Shown here: in pieces, positions 35,831-45,809 of the stretch
Numbering within the stretch: the first letter of the stretch is position 1
Layout: the number at the start of each line of letters is the position of its first letter
Assembly (NCBI RefSeq): GCF_003610915.1
Contig: NZ_NSDJ01000001.1
Coordinates: 558,001 to 622,000 of the forward strand
Source: Rahnella variigena
GTDB taxonomy: Bacteria > Pseudomonadota > Gammaproteobacteria > Enterobacterales > Enterobacteriaceae
Direction: 5' to 3'
Length of the DNA: 64,000 bases
The notes under the pieces: generated by a model
Databases searched by the model: none
The model's input: the letters and a program-made list of their open reading frames with translations, nothing else
What the model was told of the DNA's origin: nothing
Position numbers and translations under genes: made by a program

Positions 35831-36624
35831 TTTGCGTTTGTTCACCGAAAGGTGGGGTAGGAAAAACCACGGTGGCCTCCAACCTGGCCTATTCGCTCGC
35901 CCGCAGTGGCAGCAAAGTGCTGGTTATTGATTTTGATGTGCAGAACGCCCTTCGCCTTCATTTCGGTGTGCCTATTTCCGATACCCGCGGCTTTGTGGCA
36001 GGTTCGGGTAACGAATCCGACTGGAGCCAGTTTATTCTCAAGGCGGGTTCAAATACGTTTGTATTACCTTATGGCGAAGTCAACGAAGACCAGCGTCTTG
36101 AATTTGAGCACCAGCTGGCCACCGATCCGCATTTTTTACAGCGCGGATTAAATACCGTCCTGAATTATCCGGGTTTAATTATTATTGCTGATTTCCCTCC
36201 GGGTCCAAGTCCGGCATTAAAAGCGGTTCAGGCTATTGCGGATTTACATATTGTGGTCATGCTTGCCGATACCGCGTCATTATCTTTATTGCCGTTAATG
36301 GAAAAGAATAAATTAATTGGCACCCCGCTTAATAATAAGAAGGGTGAATATTATGTCGTCAATCAAAGTGACACCCGTCGTACATTAAGTCGCGATGTCA
36401 CACAATTTTTCGAACAGCGTTTAAATGAAAGATTATTGGGCACAATCCACAGGGATGAATGCGTGCCAGAGGCGAATGCCTCGCAGCGCTCTATTATTGA
36501 TTTTAGTCCGGTATCCGCTTCGGCATTTGATATTGAACTGATCAGCAAAAAAGTCGCCGCCATCTTAGGGATTAAAGTCGGTGATGGTGAATTACACGCC
36601 GCGCCTAAATCTGGCAGTTATTAA
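35821..36624 (+). CDS. bcsQ: Cellulose biosynthesis ATPase BcsQ (ParA/MinD type)
   Basis: A 267-residue SIMIBI ATPase that places or activates the cellulose synthase. The deviant Walker A KGGVGKTT is at 10-17, the Walker B-like VIDFDVQNAL follows at about 37, and IIIADFPPGPSPALK corresponds to the switch II region. Part of a translationally coupled unit with bcsO (10-bp overlap), 29 bp before bcsA. Confidence 0.93.
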   Translation: MPLVCVCSPKGGVGKTTVASNLAYSLARSGSKVLVIDFDVQNALRLHFGVPISDTRGFVAGSGNESDWSQFILKAGSNTFVLPYGEVNEDQRLEFEHQLATDPHFLQRGLNTVLNYPGLIIIADFPPGPSPALKAVQAIADLHIVVMLADTASLSLLPLMEKNKLIGTPLNNKKGEYYVVNQSDTRRTLSRDVTQFFEQRLNERLLGTIHRDECVPEANASQRSIIDFSPVSASAFDIELISKKVAAILGIKVGDGELHAAPKSGSY

Positions 36625-36653
36625 CTATCACCGATAACAGCGACCCCAAAGCG

Positions 36654-38753
36654 ATGAATAAATTCCTGTTTTCCCTGCTTGTTCTTCTGCTGCTGCCGGT
36701 GGCAGCAGTCATCATCATCACGCCGATGGGCAGCCAGAAGCAGTACATTTTTGGCCTGATCAGCATCGGGCTATTATTCCTGCTCGGCATCAGTAAAAGC
36801 CGCCGCATTAGTGTGGTCATGGTGATCATGTCTATCATCATGTCGACGCGTTATATTTACTGGCGCGCCACAGAAACACTGCATTTTAATTCCACAATTG
36901 AAGCTATTTTAGGGATCGGTTTATTCCTTGCCGAACTGTATGTCTGGCTGATTTTATTGCTGGGTTATCTGCAAACCACCTGGCCATTAAAACGCACCAT
37001 CGAACCTTTACCGGATGACATCAGTTTATGGCCAACCGTCGACGTGTATATTCCTTCCTATAACGAAAGCCTCGACGTGGTTCGCGATACCGTTCTGGCG
37101 GCGCAGTGCATCGATTATCCGAAAGATAAAATCAAAATTTACGTGCTGGATGACGGTAAGCGCGACGAATTTGCGGTGTTCTCAGCGGACGCCGGCGTGG
37201 GATATATCACCCGTAATGATAACTCCCACGCCAAAGCCGGTAACCTTAACCATGCGATGAAACTCACTAAGGGCGAGTTGATTTGCGTGTTCGACTGCGA
37301 CCACGTGGCGACCCGCGCCTTTTTACAGGCCACCGTCGGCAGCTTCCTGAAAGATCCGCGTCTGGCGCTGATCCAGACGCCTCACTATTTCTATTCGCCC
37401 GACCCGTTCGAACGAAATCTTTCTGCTGGCCGCACCATGCCCAACGAAGGTGCGCTGTTCTACGGTCCGGTTCAGCAGGGGAATGACAACTGGAACGCGA
37501 CGTTCTTCTGTGGCTCCTGTGCGGTTATCCGCCGCGTGGCGCTGGAAGAAGTCGGCGGCTTTGCCGTTGAAACCGTCACCGAAGATGCCCACTCCGCGCT
37601 GAAAATGCAGCGTCGTGGCTGGAATACCGCGTTTCTGGATATCCCGCTGGCCGCCGGTCTGGCGACAGAGCGTCTTGGCCTGCACGTTATTCAGCGTACA
37701 CGCTGGGCGCGCGGCATGACGCAGATTTTCCGCGTCGATAATCCGCTGCTTGGCCGTGGTCTGAAATGGCAGCAACGTCTGTGCTACCTGAACGCCATGC
37801 TGCACTTCCAGTTTGGCCTGCCACGCGTGGTCTTCCTGACCGCTCCGCTGGCGTTCCTGCTGTTTAATCTGAACATTATTTCCTCGTCCGCCAGCCTGAT
37901 TTTCGCTTACGCGCTGCCGCACCTGGTGATGTCGCTGTACATCAACTCCCGCATGAATGGCCGTTTCCGTTACACCTTCTGGGGGGAAATTTATGAAACC
38001 GTCATGGCGTTCCACCTGATCCTGCCAACGATTGTGACCCTGCTCGCGCCAAAACGCGGCAAGTTCAACGTGACGGACAAAGGCGGTTTGCTCGACGTCG
38101 GCTTCTTTGACTTCAACATTGTGAAGCCGCATCTGATTGTCGCGATCCTGATGTTTATCGGTATCGGTTACGGAATAGTGCGCGCCATCTTCCACGATTA
38201 CTTTGCCATTGATCCCAGCGTTATCGCGCTTAATGTGGCGTGGGGCAGCTTTAGCGTGCTGATCCTGCTGGCGGCAATTGCAGTGGCGAAAGAGACGCGT
38301 CAGGTGCGTAAAACCATCCGTGTTGATGTGGCGATCCCGGCGATTATTCATTACGCCAACGGGATTTCACTGCGCACCACTACGATCGATATGTCGATGG
38401 GTGGCGTGCAGCTGGTGACGCCGGATGTGCGTTATCTCGAAGAAGAAATTGAAGAAGTGGAAATCCAGCTGTCATCCGGCGCCGAGAGCTTCCCGGTCAG
38501 CCAGGTCAGCGGCAACAAAGAGCGCATTCGTCTGCAATTTGAAAACCTGCCGCTCTCAAAACGCCGTGAACTGGTACGCGTGGTGTTATGCAGAGCCGAC
38601 GCCTGGATTGGGGAAGAATACCCGCAGGATAACCCGTTCAAATCACTGCTCAGCATCATCCGTTGCGTGTTCGAATTGTTCTACAACACGTGGAAAGAAC
38701 GCCGTGCTAAAGATAAACCCGCTGACGCCGCCAGCAAGAGTGAAGCAGCATGA
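36654..38753 (+). CDS. bcsA: Cellulose synthase catalytic subunit BcsA
   Basis: Inner-membrane glycosyltransferase family 2 enzyme that polymerises UDP-glucose into beta-1,4-glucan and pushes it through its own channel. In 699 residues: D,D,D,QxxRW signature as DDG (166-168), DCD (214-216), TED (309-311) and QRTRW (347-351); gating-loop FNVTDKG (471-477); multiple helices; and a C-terminal PilZ domain with RKTIR (552-556) and DMSMGG (579-584) for c-di-GMP activation. It is shorter at the N terminus than E. coli BcsA (872), as in bcsD-type operons. Overlaps bcsB by 4 bp. Confidence 0.96.
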   Translation: MNKFLFSLLVLLLLPVAAVIIITPMGSQKQYIFGLISIGLLFLLGISKSRRISVVMVIMSIIMSTRYIYWRATETLHFNSTIEAILGIGLFLAELYVWLILLLGYLQTTWPLKRTIEPLPDDISLWPTVDVYIPSYNESLDVVRDTVLAAQCIDYPKDKIKIYVLDDGKRDEFAVFSADAGVGYITRNDNSHAKAGNLNHAMKLTKGELICVFDCDHVATRAFLQATVGSFLKDPRLALIQTPHYFYSPDPFERNLSAGRTMPNEGALFYGPVQQGNDNWNATFFCGSCAVIRRVALEEVGGFAVETVTEDAHSALKMQRRGWNTAFLDIPLAAGLATERLGLHVIQRTRWARGMTQIFRVDNPLLGRGLKWQQRLCYLNAMLHFQFGLPRVVFLTAPLAFLLFNLNIISSSASLIFAYALPHLVMSLYINSRMNGRFRYTFWGEIYETVMAFHLILPTIVTLLAPKRGKFNVTDKGGLLDVGFFDFNIVKPHLIVAILMFIGIGYGIVRAIFHDYFAIDPSVIALNVAWGSFSVLILLAAIAVAKETRQVRKTIRVDVAIPAIIHYANGISLRTTTIDMSMGGVQLVTPDVRYLEEEIEEVEIQLSSGAESFPVSQVSGNKERIRLQFENLPLSKRRELVRVVLCRADAWIGEEYPQDNPFKSLLSIIRCVFELFYNTWKERRAKDKPADAASKSEAA

Positions 38754-41260
38754 ACCGACTACCTGAACCGACCGTAAAGCGCCGTTTCTCTGCTGTGCCG
38801 GGGGCGTCCCTGCTCAGGAAAATCACTACCGGCCTGTTGCTGACGTTCAGCAGCCTGCCGTTCACGCAGGCGGAAGAAACGCCAGCTCCGGCGGTGGATC
38901 CTGCCACCAGTTTGCCCGCTGCGCCATCGTGGCTGCCGCCGGTCACACCGATGCCGGAAGACAACACAACGCCCGCCAGCAATGCGGCACCGGCAGATTC
39001 TGCTCCGGCTGCTGACGCCCCGCAGGCCGATACCACGCCGGTGAATAACAGCAGCTCACTGTCTGCGCCTGTGACTCCGGTTACCGATCCGGCCGCCGCG
39101 CCGGCACCGGTGATCCCGCTGGTTCAGCCGGTCACCAGTAATATTACCGTGGCGGAAATGGGACAGCCAAACGGGCTGACGCTCAGCGGCGGCCAGTTAC
39201 AGTCGGGCATTCTCTTCACCCTGCCGGCGGACGAAGTGGTGACCAACGCGCATCTTTCGCTGGCGCTGAAAATTTCTCCGGCGCTGATTGCCCGCGATAC
39301 CACGCTCGAGCTGATGCTCAACGGTCAGCCGCTGGGTAATCTGCCACTGAATCAAAGCAGTAACGGCGGCGATGTTTACGATCTGGATATCCCGTCTGCG
39401 ATGGTGGTGTCCAGCAATAACCTGAGCTTCCGCGTGCATGACAGCAACACCATGACCTGCGAGAAAGATCAGTCGGATAAATACTGGGTCACGATTTTGC
39501 CGACCACCAGCATTGGTCTGGAAGGTCAGCAGCTCAATATCGGCCGCAATCTGGGTAACTTCCCGCGTCCGTTCTTTGATGGCCTGCAAATGCAGGAGTC
39601 CAAAATCACCATGGGCTTCACGTCGTCGATGAAACCCGGAGATGTCAGCGCAGCGGCGATGGTCTCTTCTTATCTCGGCATGTTGTCCGATTATCGCAGC
39701 GTCGATTTCCCGGTCATCCTGAACGATTTGCCGGATCAGAACGGCATACTGTTCGGCAAGCCGGGGGATAAAATCGGTTCGCTGACCTTGCCGGCGAGCA
39801 ACGGCGCATCGATTCAGATCATCGATAACCCGATTAATCCGGTCTACAAACTGCTGCTGGTGCTGGGCAATGACGACAACGAACTGCGTCAGGCCGCGTA
39901 TCGCCTGATCAGCGGCGGTATGCCGAATAGCGTCGATCATCTGGATGTCGCGCAGCAAACCATTCCTGCGAGCAAACCGTATGACGCGCCGCGCTGGATT
40001 GATACCTCACGGCCGGTCACGCTGGGTGAACTGGCGGGTAAAGATCAGGATTCACTGATTTCTAACGGGATTTATCACGACGGTATTCAGGTGGCATTCC
40101 GCGCTGCGCCGGACTTGTTCATGTGGGATGGTCACAATATTCCGGTGCGCATTGATTACCGCTTCCCGACCGAAAACTGGATTGATGAAGACAGCTCGAG
40201 GCTGAATGTCTCCATCAACAGCAATTATCTGCGCAGCCTGACAGTGAACAAAGTCGGACTGATCGAGAACCTCTGGCGTCGTCTGGGCGGTGACAGCCGT
40301 CAGGAACGCTACACCATCCAGCTCGCGCCGTACCTGATTTACGGCGATAACCAGCTGCAATTTTATTTCGACATCAAGCCGAAAAAAGATGCGCCGTGCA
40401 GCATTCTGACCAGCGATAACATCAAGAGCCGTATCGACCCGAAATCCTTCATCGATCTGAGCGGAAGCTATCACTTCGCCCAGTTGCCGAACCTGTCGTA
40501 TTTCGTAGGCGCCTCTTATCCGTATTCCAAACTGGCTGATTTCTCCGACACACTGATGCTGTTGCCGCAAACGCCGACGGCGGATGAAATCCATACCCTG
40601 CTGAACCTGGCCTCACGCGCCGGTAAAGCCACCGGTGTGCCGGTGAACCACGTTCAGGTGGCCTTTGGTCTGAAGGGCGACGAACAGAATAACCCGCTGT
40701 TTGACCGCGATATTCTGGCCGTCACTACGCTTGGCGATACGCCGTTCAATCAGCAGTTGCTGGCTGACTCGCCGTTTAGCATCAATGCCGGTGCGATGGG
40801 CGTAAAAACGCCCACCGAAGTCCAGCGTCTCGTGGCCTGGCTGACCGGTGACTGGTACCGCCAGCCGGTGGATGCCGACCGGTATCTGTCCTCGACCGGC
40901 GCATGGCGCGGCTTCGTCAGTTACCGCTCGCGCTGGTCTAACGATCACGTGGTGGTGGTCGCGACCGGTACAGACGATCAGCAGTTACTGAAAATCCATA
41001 ACGATCTGAAATCGCCAAAAATTAACGCCAACGTGCGCGGTGATCTGGCGATCATTACCGATGAAAATGGCATCCGCAGTTTCTCCGTTGGCCAGCAATT
41101 CCCGACCGGACAAATGCCGTGGTACATGATGGTGCTCTGGTACGCCAGCACACATATCGTGATCCTGTCGCTGATCGCTACCCTGGTTTCGCTGGTGATT
41201 GGCCTGAGCCTGTTCGTGGTCCTGCGTCGTCATGCGGCTAAACGTCTGGGTCAGAAATGA
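38750..41260 (+). CDS. bcsB: Cellulose synthase periplasmic subunit BcsB
   Basis: An 836-residue partner of BcsA, held by a C-terminal membrane helix (IVILSLIATLVSLVIGLSLFVVL region) and essential for activity. An N-terminal signal sequence (ITTGLLLTFSSLPFTQA) is followed by a Pro/Ala/Asp-rich linker of about 90 residues and then alternating carbohydrate-binding and flavodoxin-like domains (SGGQLQSGILFTLPADEVVTNAHLSL, PRPFFDGLQM, IDYRFPTENWIDEDSS). Cys residues at MTCEKD and PCSILT could pair. ATGA overlap with bcsA. Confidence 0.94.
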   Translation: MNRLPEPTVKRRFSAVPGASLLRKITTGLLLTFSSLPFTQAEETPAPAVDPATSLPAAPSWLPPVTPMPEDNTTPASNAAPADSAPAADAPQADTTPVNNSSSLSAPVTPVTDPAAAPAPVIPLVQPVTSNITVAEMGQPNGLTLSGGQLQSGILFTLPADEVVTNAHLSLALKISPALIARDTTLELMLNGQPLGNLPLNQSSNGGDVYDLDIPSAMVVSSNNLSFRVHDSNTMTCEKDQSDKYWVTILPTTSIGLEGQQLNIGRNLGNFPRPFFDGLQMQESKITMGFTSSMKPGDVSAAAMVSSYLGMLSDYRSVDFPVILNDLPDQNGILFGKPGDKIGSLTLPASNGASIQIIDNPINPVYKLLLVLGNDDNELRQAAYRLISGGMPNSVDHLDVAQQTIPASKPYDAPRWIDTSRPVTLGELAGKDQDSLISNGIYHDGIQVAFRAAPDLFMWDGHNIPVRIDYRFPTENWIDEDSSRLNVSINSNYLRSLTVNKVGLIENLWRRLGGDSRQERYTIQLAPYLIYGDNQLQFYFDIKPKKDAPCSILTSDNIKSRIDPKSFIDLSGSYHFAQLPNLSYFVGASYPYSKLADFSDTLMLLPQTPTADEIHTLLNLASRAGKATGVPVNHVQVAFGLKGDEQNNPLFDRDILAVTTLGDTPFNQQLLADSPFSINAGAMGVKTPTEVQRLVAWLTGDWYRQPVDADRYLSSTGAWRGFVSYRSRWSNDHVVVVATGTDDQQLLKIHNDLKSPKINANVRGDLAIITDENGIRSFSVGQQFPTGQMPWYMMVLWYASTHIVILSLIATLVSLVIGLSLFVVLRRHAAKRLGQK

Positions 41261-41339
41261 AAAGCATCGGCTGTATAACAAAAACAATCAAAGTCGCCTG
41301 TGTTTCAGGCGACCCTCTGGCGATTACCGGAGCTGGAAA

Positions 41340-44300
41340 ATGAAAAAACATAAACTGTCCCTGGCGGTGATCAGGGCTATTTATCTGGTAGGGATGGCCG
41401 GAGTCGCGAGTTTTAGCGCCGCTACATTTGCAGCGGACACCACCAATCCGGCCATGAAAGCCCTGTTTGATCAGGCCGCTTACTGGCACGAGCGCGCGCA
41501 TGATGATCTGGCTAAAGACGCCTTGCAGAAAGTGCTGCTGGTGGAGCCGGACAATGCGCAGGCGATGTATTTGATGTCGCTGTATTCCATGCAAAGTGGC
41601 GATAAAACGTCGGCTAATCAGTGGCGTGAAAAACTGTCTGCCGTCTCGCCTGACGATCCACGTCTGGCGTCGCTAAACAGCGCCAAAGCGATGCAGTCGA
41701 TTCCCCCCGCTCAGCTGGCTTCTGCCCGTCAGATGGCGGCACAAGGGAACGTCAGCGGCGCATTATCGGCGTACCGCACCATTTTTAACGGTAACCAGCC
41801 GCTCGACAGTCTGGCAACCGAATATTATCTGACCATGGCAGGCGATAAATCGCTCCAGCCGCAGGCCATTGCCGGATTACAACAGCGCATCGCCTCCCGT
41901 CCGGACGATACGCAGGCACGTCTCGGTCTGGGCAAAGTGCTGACTTATCAGGAATCCACCCGTCGCGACGGCATTAAACTGCTGAGCACCATGGCCGGTT
42001 CCAGCACCGAAGCGGACCGCTCATTACGTCAGGCGCTGCTGTGGATGGCACCGCAGGAAGGTGACCGTGATTTGTATCAGGGTTATCAGGCGCGTCATCC
42101 CAATGACACCGGCGTGATGGCCTATTTCCAGAAAAACATTGGCGGCGCAGCGAAAGGTCAGGGCTTTACTGCGCTGAACAGCGGCGACGTCACCAGCGCT
42201 AAATCCAAATTCGAAAGCGTACTGGCCGATAACCCGAACGACGCCGATGCACTGGCCGGTCTGGGGTATATCGCCCAGCGCAGCGGCAATTTTGAAGAAG
42301 CGTCGCAATATCTGAGCAAAGCCGCCGCGCAGGGCGGTCCGAACAGCGCGCAACTGAGCAATCAGGCGCAGGATTCGGCGTTTTATGCGCAATTAGCTAA
42401 AGCCAAAGACGCTGCGGGTTCCGGCAGTTACGACGCTGCGCTGGCGGCGGTCACTCCGCTGACGCAGGTGGGTGGCGAGAAAGGCCAGTCTGCCAGTTTG
42501 TTACGTGCGGATATTCTGCGCCGCAAAGGGGATCTTCCCGGCGCTGAGCAGCAATACAGCGCGCTGGGCGATAACGCCGATGCCCGCGCCGGATTGTATT
42601 ATGTGCTGCGTCAGCAAAACAAAACCGCCGAAGCTAATCAGGTTCTGAAAACTCTGCCAGCCGGACTACAGGCCAAGATGAACCCGCCGGCCGTGGCGGA
42701 TGTCATCGAACCATTGCGTCGTCAGGCCGCGCAGGCGGTGGCGAACAACGATCCGCAGCGCGCACTGAATATTCTGCAGCAGGCGCAGGAACGTCAGCCG
42801 TCGAACGTGTGGGTAAAACTGGATATGGCACGCATCCTGCAATCGCAAGGCCAGACCGCGCAGGCGCAGGCCATTATGGCGCCGTCTTCACGTCCGGGCG
42901 CGTCTTCCGCTGATTTGTACGCCGCGGCACTTTTTGCTTCCGAAACCAAAAACTGGTCCACCGCCAACGCTCTGCTCTCGCGCATTCCGCGCAGCAGTCA
43001 GAATCAGGGTATGCGTGAACTGGCGCAGCGCGCCAACTACAATGCGCAGATGGCGGATGCCGAAAATTATCTGCAACAGGGCAATACTGCGGCAGCCTCG
43101 AATACGCTGCGCGCACTGGCACAAAATCCACCGAGCGCACCGGCGGATGTCGGTTCGCTGGCGAAAAATCTGGCGGCAGCGGGACAGCTTCCGCTGGCGG
43201 TGCAGCTGGTGCGCCAGAATATGCGTCAGGGTGTTAAGGGTAATGCCGGTGATTATGCCGATCAGGTGACCGTGCTCAATCAGGCTGGTCTGAGCAATGA
43301 GGCGCAAGCCTTCCTGCAAAATCCGCAGATTCAGTCCGGCACGTCACCGACTGCGCTGGCAAATCTGCGTAACGGCTTTGTCATCAATCAGGCTGACCAG
43401 CTGCGCGAGCAAGGTCAGTATGCGGCGGCTTACGACAAACTGGTCGTCGCGCTGCAGGCCGATCCGCAAAACCGCGACCTGATGCTGGCGATGGCACGTC
43501 TGTATCAGTCAGGCAAACTCAATAAACAGGCGGGTCAGGTTTATAACTATCTGATGAGCAACGACACGCCGACGCAGGATGCGCGCGTGGGTGCGATTAA
43601 CGTGGCGCTGGGCGAAGGCGATAACCAGCGGGCGAAAACCCTGACGGAAGGCCTGACCGGGCCGCGTACGCCAGATCGTCTGCTGTTAGAAGCACGCGTT
43701 GCCGAAGCACAGGGCGATCATCAGCAGGCCATGGCGTTACTGCGTTCCGCCAAAGGCAAGATGATCGGACTGGAAGGTGCAGACAGTCCGGCACAGGTCG
43801 CCGGATTGCAGATCAGCGACAACCCGTTCATCAACCGCTCAACGCGCACGTCGGCCTCACGTCCGGCAACGCAATCCTCTTACGGCACCGTGTTGCCGTG
43901 GCAGGTGTCTGATCAGATTTCCACGCCGGGCAATATTCCGGCAGCCACCGCACAACCGACGGCAGTGGCGCAACGTAATGCAACCGAAAAACAGATCGAC
44001 GACATGCTCGACGATTTGCAGGGCAAAACCGCGACCTGGGCGCAGGGCGACATGTCGATTCGTGGTCGTGACGGCGAAAGCGGTCTCAGCCAGCTGACCG
44101 AAGCCAAAGCGCCGATGACCTTTGCCTTCGTGCCGTTTGATACGTCACGTCTGAGTATCGGCGTCACACCGGTTTCTCTCAGCGCAGGCAGCCCTTCCGG
44201 CACCGGCAACGCACGTTTCGGTCAGGGCGCACTGGCAGCAGCGCAGTCGGCGCAGAAAGATGTGGCCGCCGCAGCCGCAGCGGCCGGTCTGGATATCGCC

Positions 44301-45302
44301 AACTACAGCACCTTTGCCAAATTGCAGGCGGCCGCTGCGGCGAACTCCAGCACCAACTGTACTTCCGCCAATGCCACGTCCGATCAGTGCGTCGCGTACA
44401 ACACCATTACCGGCACGGATCCGACGACGTATGCCGCGCCATCCGCCGGAAATCAGAGTGCAACTGGCGTGGAAGTGAACGCCGCACTGACCGGTGACAG
44501 CTACAAAGCCGATATCGGCAGCACGCCGCTCGGGCAGGATCTGAACTCGCTGGTCGGTGGTGTGCAATGGGCACCGAAACTGACCGACTTCACCACCCTG
44601 CGCGTGACTGCTGAACGTCGTGCCGTCACCGACAGTATTCTGTCTTACGTCGGGACCAAAGATAATTACAGCGGCAAGGAATGGGGTCAGGTCACCAAAA
44701 ACGGCGGCAGCATTAATCTGTCCTACGACGATGGCGACGCCGGTTTCTATGCCGAAGGCGGTTACTACAGTTATCTGGGTAATAACGTGAAGAGCAACAC
44801 ATCGGTGAACGCCAATGCCGGTTTGTATGTCCGCCCTTACCGTTATGACGATCGCGAGCTGAAAACCGGTATCAACGTCGGTTACATGAACTTCGACAAA
44901 AACCTCAGCTACTACTCTTATGGTCAGGGTGGTTACTTCAGCCCGCAAAACTATGTCAGCGTCTCCTTCCCGGTGGAATACACCCAGAAGTATGACGACT
45001 GGGATCTGAAACTGTCCGGTGCTGTGGGTTATCAGTCTTACTCTCAGGATAAGAGCGCTTACTTCCCGAATAATCCGGAACTGCAGAAACAGCTGGAAGA
45101 TCTGGTGGCAGAAGGTTACGGCACCGAAGCCTATTATGGCGGTAAAACGCAGAACGGCATCGGCTGGAATGCAGGCGTGGGCGGCAATTATCATCTGAAC
45201 AAAAGCATGCAGATTGGCGGACAGGTTGGCTACGATACTTTCGGTGACTACAACGAAAGCACAGCGCAGGTCTACTTCCGTTACCTGATGGGTCAAAATT
45301 AA
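41340..45302 (+). CDS. bcsC: Cellulose export protein BcsC (TPR plus outer-membrane barrel)
   Basis: A 1,320-residue exporter that guides the glucan through periplasm and outer membrane. Start at 41340 (GGAG 7 nt upstream) begins a signal peptide ending SAATFA-ADTTN; the frame open to 41232 overlaps bcsB and is not used. Roughly residues 30-800 are tandem TPRs. A Ser/Ala-rich linker with NCTSANATSDQC follows, then the BcsC_C barrel (about 1060-1320) ending YFRYLMGQN with the terminal aromatic pattern of outer-membrane barrels. Longer than E. coli BcsC (about 1,157). Confidence 0.94.
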   Translation: MKKHKLSLAVIRAIYLVGMAGVASFSAATFAADTTNPAMKALFDQAAYWHERAHDDLAKDALQKVLLVEPDNAQAMYLMSLYSMQSGDKTSANQWREKLSAVSPDDPRLASLNSAKAMQSIPPAQLASARQMAAQGNVSGALSAYRTIFNGNQPLDSLATEYYLTMAGDKSLQPQAIAGLQQRIASRPDDTQARLGLGKVLTYQESTRRDGIKLLSTMAGSSTEADRSLRQALLWMAPQEGDRDLYQGYQARHPNDTGVMAYFQKNIGGAAKGQGFTALNSGDVTSAKSKFESVLADNPNDADALAGLGYIAQRSGNFEEASQYLSKAAAQGGPNSAQLSNQAQDSAFYAQLAKAKDAAGSGSYDAALAAVTPLTQVGGEKGQSASLLRADILRRKGDLPGAEQQYSALGDNADARAGLYYVLRQQNKTAEANQVLKTLPAGLQAKMNPPAVADVIEPLRRQAAQAVANNDPQRALNILQQAQERQPSNVWVKLDMARILQSQGQTAQAQAIMAPSSRPGASSADLYAAALFASETKNWSTANALLSRIPRSSQNQGMRELAQRANYNAQMADAENYLQQGNTAAASNTLRALAQNPPSAPADVGSLAKNLAAAGQLPLAVQLVRQNMRQGVKGNAGDYADQVTVLNQAGLSNEAQAFLQNPQIQSGTSPTALANLRNGFVINQADQLREQGQYAAAYDKLVVALQADPQNRDLMLAMARLYQSGKLNKQAGQVYNYLMSNDTPTQDARVGAINVALGEGDNQRAKTLTEGLTGPRTPDRLLLEARVAEAQGDHQQAMALLRSAKGKMIGLEGADSPAQVAGLQISDNPFINRSTRTSASRPATQSSYGTVLPWQVSDQISTPGNIPAATAQPTAVAQRNATEKQIDDMLDDLQGKTATWAQGDMSIRGRDGESGLSQLTEAKAPMTFAFVPFDTSRLSIGVTPVSLSAGSPSGTGNARFGQGALAAAQSAQKDVAAAAAAAGLDIANYSTFAKLQAAAAANSSTNCTSANATSDQCVAYNTITGTDPTTYAAPSAGNQSATGVEVNAALTGDSYKADIGSTPLGQDLNSLVGGVQWAPKLTDFTTLRVTAERRAVTDSILSYVGTKDNYSGKEWGQVTKNGGSINLSYDDGDAGFYAEGGYYSYLGNNVKSNTSVNANAGLYVRPYRYDDRELKTGINVGYMNFDKNLSYYSYGQGGYFSPQNYVSVSFPVEYTQKYDDWDLKLSGAVGYQSYSQDKSAYFPNNPELQKQLEDLVAEGYGTEAYYGGKTQNGIGWNAGVGGNYHLNKSMQIGGQVGYDTFGDYNESTAQVYFRYLMGQN

Positions 45303-45320
45303 TCGCGGTGAAATAAAACC

Positions 45321-45800
45321 ATGCAAGAAAATAACTATACTCAGGTCGCGCAGGAATATTACCGCCAGCGCCATACCACACCGGGCTGGCAAAGCCTGGT
45401 GCAGGTGCTATTTTCAGGTATTCTGGCCTCCGCCGATGATGAGGATGGCCGTCGTTTTCTTACGCTGATAGGCAATAATCTGGCGCGTCAGCATCCGCTT
45501 CCCGCCTCTGCGACACTGGGCGAGCTGGAAGACAATATCAATCATATTCTCAGCCGGTTCGACTGGGGCGTGGTGAAACTGGAAGCCACTCAGCAACAGC
45601 TGGCGCTGGTCCACATTGCCTGGCCGGTTTCACCGCAGGGTCAGGATGACGAGCTTTGGCGCATCGCGCTGATCTCGCTGTTTGAAGGTCTTTATGCGGA
45701 GTGGTTGTTGTCACAGGGCGGACAGCCTTATGTTCCGCTGCGCTGGCAGGAAAGCACACCGGAAGGCGCATTCGTTTTCCGTTATCAAAATGGTTTGTAA
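45321..45800 (+). CDS. bcsD: Cellulose synthase subunit BcsD
   Basis: A 159-residue periplasmic subunit of the type I operon family (Komagataeibacter type), where it forms octamers with internal glucan channels and promotes crystalline fibres. Family segments seen: FLTLIGNNLARQHPLPASATLGELEDNIN and WRIALISLFEGLYAEWLLSQGG. E. coli K-12 has no bcsD, so this operon makes its cellulose with a different assembly apparatus. 18 bp after bcsC, 9 bp before bcsZ. Confidence 0.92.
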   Translation: MQENNYTQVAQEYYRQRHTTPGWQSLVQVLFSGILASADDEDGRRFLTLIGNNLARQHPLPASATLGELEDNINHILSRFDWGVVKLEATQQQLALVHIAWPVSPQGQDDELWRIALISLFEGLYAEWLLSQGGQPYVPLRWQESTPEGAFVFRYQNGL

Positions 45801-45809
45801 GGGATCCCT

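Noticed and set aside
37323..38351. Long frame (342 codons) opposite bcsA, and similar ones opposite bcsB, bcsC, mqo and dpp
   Set aside because: Shadow frames of GC-rich genes; Gln/His/Arg-rich, no domain, no RBS.
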